Shown here: piece after piece, positions 61,601 through 64,000 of the stretch | Position numbering within the stretch: the stretch's first letter is position 1 | How the letters are laid out: every line of letters begins with the position of its first letter | NCBI GenBank assembly: GCA_947625195.1 | Contig: CANQNK010000012.1 | Span: 1 to 64,000, forward strand | Direction of reading: 5' to 3' | Length of the DNA stretch: 64,000 nt | DNA from: an uncultured Clostridia bacterium | GTDB taxonomy: Bacteria > Bacillota > Clostridia > Oscillospirales > Ruminococcaceae | Program-made: the position numbers and the translations under genes | Notes under the pieces: generated by a model | The model's database searches: none | What the model was told of the DNA's origin: nothing | What the model saw: the letters and a program-made list of their open reading frames with translations, nothing else

Positions 61601-62137
61601 ATAGCAGATCTCTATACTAATTGCAATATTTATATCACAGGACATTCTTTAGGTGGATATTTAGCTCAATTTGGTGCATCTGAAATCATTCTGCACCATA
61701 ACAAAAATAACTTGAAAAAAGTTGCTTATTTCAATGGTATTGGATTAAAATATAATCCTGTGCTGTCCTTTATGAAAGATGGTGTTACTGACTCTCTAAA
61801 AAATTATTATAATGGAGATCAGAATAACCCCAATCTTATCAGTTACAATATATATGGAGATGTTGTTTCTGCTTTGGGTAAACACTCAGGTGCTATCATT
61901 GGTTATCCGGCCACTTCTGATGCTATAGCTCATCACAAAGGAAAGTACGGTTCGGGCGGACTGAAAGACTTCCTGTCAAAAAGCGCGGCTGTTTGGTTTT
62001 CAGTTTTATCTTCTGAGAATATTGCATATTACTATAACTATTATGATTGCTCATCTATAAAAGAATATTTAAATATAACGCATGAAACAAACAGTTTCTA
62101 CTATTACTTGACTGCAGGAACGAGAAATTATAACTAA
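58649..62137 (+). CDS. Giant multidomain surface protein: internal sorting signal, InlB-like repeat, Ca repeats, VWA and lipase-like domain
   Basis: A 1162-residue protein; the ATG follows AAGGAGAG. Domains in order: signal peptide (1-30); CARDB-like domain (about 35-110); Pro/Thr linker; NPQTG (143-147) with hydrophobic segment and basic stop; a second signal-like stretch from M175 ending GAFA; InlB B-like repeat (about 238-306); DxDxDG calcium repeats (about 308-435); VWA with MIDAS D597-Y-S-A-S601; more calcium repeats; and an alpha/beta-hydrolase of lipase class 3 type with GHSLGG (S1000) and likely partners D1071 and H1095 or H1096. It probably acts at the cell surface as adhesin/hydrolase. 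Expression appears controlled by the upstream invertible segment. GC drops from the first 550 nt to the rest. Confidence 0.85.
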   Translation: MKKTLSVLLALVMTICMLTTTAMVASAAETDTQSGIEATLVTDKDAYSSGEDIKVTVNVKNTNTYDVNDVSITVELPEGLTLKSGDLSISGVDIAAGEIYSKEVVAIKGASTPPTDTPTDTPTDKPSTGNHNTGNNGNGNANNPQTGDSSNIVLWVALMAISAAGIFLTVKFRKMSKKFLSLFLCVAMVCAIVPTGAFAAEGDTSTVNITVDKTITVDGNECTIKASVMINEINRSEFIVKFNTNGGNFIEDQIVKKGDMVSIPEHPEKEGFAFVGWYTDTDFSKLFDFNVSINDSCTLFARWVNVTDTTDTDDDGLPDEIEKYFGTDIFSTDTDRDGLNDYVEIVILNSNPLSNDTDSDGILDGQEDFDNDGIDNKTEIEIGTDPSIIDTDGDSLTDKLEIDTYRTNPITDDTDSDGANDGWEINSGFDPLTFDQSFNVEIRSEETIKDSGVAASVSIDATGSQVSSLKIKAISQNEEPLLSESIPGYLGNAYDFSIDGNIASATITFEYDTSLGAISEEFQPAIYYFNEEKGVFEEIENQTVTNGMVSAVVSHFSKYILLNKVEFDKVWENEIKPPLSGGDSENEATLDIVFVIDYSASMDDNDHYQLFKSLSEEFVNKLRDGKDKAGAVKFIRRATLVSELTTNKESVIASINGINYDDGYRTYSGTDGSTGIKMALDELAKSDSKYQYIVFITDGEDNGYTYSYDSLIATANESSVTIYAVGMGSASESILKKVSGQTGGKYYHATTGVSVDDLIDLNDVFDDIESETVDLTTDSNNDKIPDYYNDLIKTGILRLSNGSDEFAGIDFNFNKDGKQGNDYDGDGIINGDELCLVQSGNVVYLKMKSNPAVKDTDHDGLIDSTDDVPLKWDVSDRDLAIFAALAYDTPEKYNSKSIDDNYHFSNYASANEVYDYWDIVDCSGEKWADIATHFYATTYKNGNNIVISYRGTDGEWGEWANNILGVGLLNYHSEEGYATNYAKKIADLYTNCNIYITGHSLGGYLAQFGASEIILHHNKNNLKKVAYFNGIGLKYNPVLSFMKDGVTDSLKNYYNGDQNNPNLISYNIYGDVVSALGKHSGAIIGYPATSDAIAHHKGKYGSGGLKDFLSKSAAVWFSVLSSENIAYYYNYYDCSSIKEYLNITHETNSFYYYLTAGTRNYN

Positions 62138-62148
62138 GTAATATACAT

Positions 62149-62187
62149 AACGAATTGGGCGAAAGTATCGCTTTTGCCCAATTCGTT
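62149..62187 (+). terminator. Strong intercistronic hairpin after the surface gene
   Basis: AACGAATTGGGC pairs perfectly with GCCCAATTCGTT, and the inner bases also pair. No T-tract follows, so it may instead stabilise the mRNA 3' end. The next gene's ribosome site begins just after it. Confidence 0.6.
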
Positions 62188-62200
62188 GTAGGAAAATATT

Positions 62201-62794
62201 ATGCGAAGAAAACGTTTCTTAATACTTATTTGCATACTCGTATTGTGTGTCTTATATTTTAGTTATTACTTATCGCATACAACGAACAGAGAGGCAGCAC
62301 TATGTAAATATTTAGAAAATAAATACAATCAAGAATTCATAATAAGCACAGAAATAGAAGAAGTTGATAGTGATCTTTATTTGTATGCTTATAATATTTC
62401 TCCTGCAAATCATTCAAATATACGCTTCATGGCCGGAATAAAAAAAGAAGTCAACTTGTTCCCGTTTCTTCCACCATTCAGGAATCAAGTATTTTTTGAC
62501 AATTATTTTGATGAAGCAAAACAATATATTGTAGAAGAGATCATACCACAGGAGCCATTTAGCATATATAGCTATGATGACATTTCTGACTTGTCAACCA
62601 CAATATATACACTCATGCAAGAAATAAATATCAGATTGGGTGAACTTGGATTTAGCACGACCAAGTATACGTGTTCTACAAATATCTGCATATGTACAAA
62701 CGAAGGAACTATAAATATAAATTTTTATGTGCTAGACAAATCTATTATATCTGATTTATTGTATACAAATTTGGGATCAATCAGCACATACTAA
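62201..62794 (+). CDS. Membrane-anchored exported protein downstream of the surface protein
   Basis: A 197-residue protein with one N-terminal helix (residues about 5-25, FLILICILVLCVLYFSYYL) and an extracytoplasmic domain with CTSTN...ICICTNEG-like cysteines near 170. No family is recognised. It lies 63 nt after the surface-protein gene on the same strand and shares its low GC, so it is probably co-transcribed. An accessory or immunity-type partner of the lipase-like domain is one possibility, but only inference. ATG follows TAGGAAA. Confidence 0.65.
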   Translation: MRRKRFLILICILVLCVLYFSYYLSHTTNREAALCKYLENKYNQEFIISTEIEEVDSDLYLYAYNISPANHSNIRFMAGIKKEVNLFPFLPPFRNQVFFDNYFDEAKQYIVEEIIPQEPFSIYSYDDISDLSTTIYTLMQEINIRLGELGFSTTKYTCSTNICICTNEGTININFYVLDKSIISDLLYTNLGSISTY

Positions 62795-62934
62795 CATGCA
62801 GATGGTTATTTCCCATTTTAAATTTCCACCCTCAATCTTTTGATTTTTCCTCTGAAGGGTTCAAATCGAGGGTACATGGGGGTTCAAAATCCTCACCAGC
62901 AAAACAGATGAAAAGCTGAAAACAGACAAAAAAG

Positions 62935-62969
62935 AGGGCTTCCGGCGGGGTAAAACCGCTGAAAGCCCT
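62935..62969 (-). terminator. Terminator of the DUF6076-like gene
   Basis: AGGGCTT (62935-62941) and AAGCCCT (62963-62969) pair, with an inner GGCGG/CCGCT stem. On the minus strand TCTTTTTTG follows. It also ends the convergent plus-strand transcript. Confidence 0.8.
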
Positions 62970-63008
62970 TATTTGTTAGAAAATTCTCCTTGTATCAAAA
63001 ATATTTCG

Positions 63009-63584
63009 TTACTTATCTTCGGCTTTCTTCCTTTTGTAATACGTTCTTGCATTACGATTATTCCGCTCCGCCTTGCAGTTTGAATTGTCGCAATACCGCT
63101 GACGGCTGGAATGCCGGACAAAGTATTCTCCGCAACACATACAAGTCAGGATGGAGCCTTGCGAAAACATATAATCCATATCTGTGTCTGCCGGAGGAGC
63201 AACGTCTGCAACCATACGGGCAAAGGCATACCATGCAATGTCAAACACCGAATGTATATCTGCAACCATTTCTACTTTATATGTTTTCGGATTCTGCTTC
63301 ACACGCATTTTGAAGTCGGGAAACATTTCAAGCAAATCAAAAACACGGTCATTGTAATCTGCATTGAAATGTTCCAGATATTCCACATCGTCTGTGAACT
63401 GTCTATATTTTTCAAGAAACGACAGGTTGTCGCACACCTTTCCTTCATAGTATAGATTCCGTCCAGCCATTACATCATGCGAATACCTGATTTTTTGTAG
63501 AGCGTCATAATACTCAAACACGGTTCCCAGCTTACAGAGGTCGGACACAAAGTCTTTTACTGTAAAAGTAGCATCCCGCCGCAA
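63009..63584 (-). CDS. DUF6076-like protein, C-terminal part of a frameshifted gene
   Basis: 191 residues from TTG at 63584. The C-terminus has a CxxC zinc-binding pattern (LTCMCCGEYFVRHSSRQRYCDNSNCKAERNNRNARTYYKRKKAEDK), typical of DUF6076-type proteins of Clostridia. The N-terminal end reads as a continuation of the preceding ORF: dropping one T from the TCTTTTTGACC run joins the two into one protein of about 313 residues. TTG is therefore probably not a genuine start. The function is unknown; these genes often sit in accessory regions. Confidence 0.65.
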   Translation of the reverse strand: MRRDATFTVKDFVSDLCKLGTVFEYYDALQKIRYSHDVMAGRNLYYEGKVCDNLSFLEKYRQFTDDVEYLEHFNADYNDRVFDLLEMFPDFKMRVKQNPKTYKVEMVADIHSVFDIAWYAFARMVADVAPPADTDMDYMFSQGSILTCMCCGEYFVRHSSRQRYCDNSNCKAERNNRNARTYYKRKKAEDK

Positions 63585-63588
63585 AAGG

Positions 63589-63951
63589 TCAAAAAGACTG
63601 GATTTTTGAAATCGCCGTTTCTATTTCTTCACATAAAGCATCTATGTCATACGGATGGATATTGCCTCTGCACCAATTCCATACAAGATTTGTCACGCTC
63701 TCGGTATTACTGGGAGCGTTCATTTTTTTATATGGGTTACACAGGTTTGCCAATAACTCCTGCCCGGTTATGGAATAATCTGTACCACTCGTAGGCCGTC
63801 CAAGAAAAGAAAACAGCGGTTTGATCTCGTCCTCCTTGTTGGCATGGTTGTATTCCGGCACATACTCTGGGAATCGCACCGCTTTGTATACCATTTCACC
63901 CACGCCACCGATTTCTGTAAATGTGAAATACTCAGCCTCAAGTTGTTTCAT
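63589..63951 (-). CDS. DUF6076-like protein, N-terminal part of a frameshifted gene
   Basis: 120 residues, with ATG following AAGAGG. It ends IETAISKIQSF at TGA inside TTTTTGA; in the downstream frame the sequence continues DLLRRDATFTVKDFV. It contains TGQELLANLCNPYKKMN and SVTNLVWNWCRGN. Together with 63009-63584 it makes a normal-looking single protein, so the pair is one gene carrying a +1 frameshift, a sequence error or a recoding site. Confidence 0.65.
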   Translation of the reverse strand: MKQLEAEYFTFTEIGGVGEMVYKAVRFPEYVPEYNHANKEDEIKPLFSFLGRPTSGTDYSITGQELLANLCNPYKKMNAPSNTESVTNLVWNWCRGNIHPYDIDALCEEIETAISKIQSF

Positions 63952-64000
63952 ATAAGAACCTCTTTCTTACCGATAGTATTACCGTTGAAAAATATACTTT

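Noticed and set aside
1..64000. CRISPR array, rRNA operon, insertion sequence
   Set aside because: No regularly spaced direct repeats, rRNA sequence or transposase was seen on either strand.

Overview
The window reads as chromosomal DNA of a spore-forming, anaerobic gut-type Clostridium relative (Bacillota, class Clostridia; most like Oscillospirales/Ruminococcaceae such as the [Eubacterium] siraeum or Ruminococcus groups). The evidence is moderate GC, strong GGAGG-type ribosome sites, TTGACA-17-TATAAT promoters, a cotJ spore-coat operon, a secreted GH5 cellulase, and small-protein families (DUF4830, DUF6062, DUF6076) typical of Clostridia. Genus and species are inference.

Layout. 0-7 kb: tRNA-Val, an XRE regulator with a Cys-rich repeat tail, tsaD with a 40-residue membrane ORF just upstream, a DUF308-like protein, then rimI, rsmI, a transglutaminase-like exoprotein and a CBS/CorC protein on the minus strand. 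7-13.4 kb: glycogen/maltodextrin use (malQ-glgP) facing xylB-transaldolase. 13.6-18 kb: cotJABC, then a beta-propeller/Y_Y_Y sensor fused to HD-GYP. 18-27.4 kb: SDR oxidoreductase, membrane proteins, an RsuA-type pseudouridine synthase, an orphan MsmX/UgpC-type sugar ABC ATPase, a DMT transporter, pgsA, zinc-ribbon proteins and tRNA-Arg. 27.6-36.7 kb: a peptide ABC importer (binding protein, two permeases, two ATPases) followed by two peptidases and tyrA. 36.8-42.4 kb: ROK regulator, a divergent XRE/unknown pair with a palindromic operator, coaX with an ECF S-component, AEC transporter. 42.6-47.7 kb: a YfhO/CsbB-like glycosylation operon. 48-52.8 kb: DUF6062, rlmB and a large degenerate P-type-ATPase-like membrane protein. 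53-55.2 kb: GH5 cellulase with tandem Fn3-like repeats. 55.2-57.4 kb: decaying genes. 57.4-62.8 kb: a tyrosine recombinase, a DNA segment bounded by inverted repeats, and a very large surface protein. 62.9-64 kb: a DUF6076-like gene split by a frameshift.

The most striking system is at 57.5-62.8 kb. A tyrosine recombinase is followed by a 229-bp segment bounded by perfect 17-bp inverted repeats. Each repeat has the dyad layout of a recombinase core site. The segment carries a good promoter (TTGTTT-17-TATCAT with an extended -10) that currently points away from the 1162-residue surface protein (internal NPQTG sorting motif, InlB-like repeat, Ca-binding repeats, VWA domain, class-3-lipase-like domain). 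Inversion would turn the promoter toward that gene. In the present orientation the segment also presents an 11-nt sequence exactly complementary to the gene's ribosome-binding site. This looks like a phase-variation switch shown in its OFF state. The second most unusual item is the P-type-ATPase-like pseudoenzyme at 50.1-52.8 kb.

How genes work together: malQ and glgP convert maltodextrins to glucose and glucose-1-phosphate, and the orphan ABC ATPase probably energises sugar importers encoded elsewhere. xylB and transaldolase feed pentoses into the pentose phosphate pathway. The peptide importer and the two cytoplasmic peptidases form a peptide-scavenging unit. coaX and the ECF S-component probably couple pantothenate uptake to CoA synthesis.
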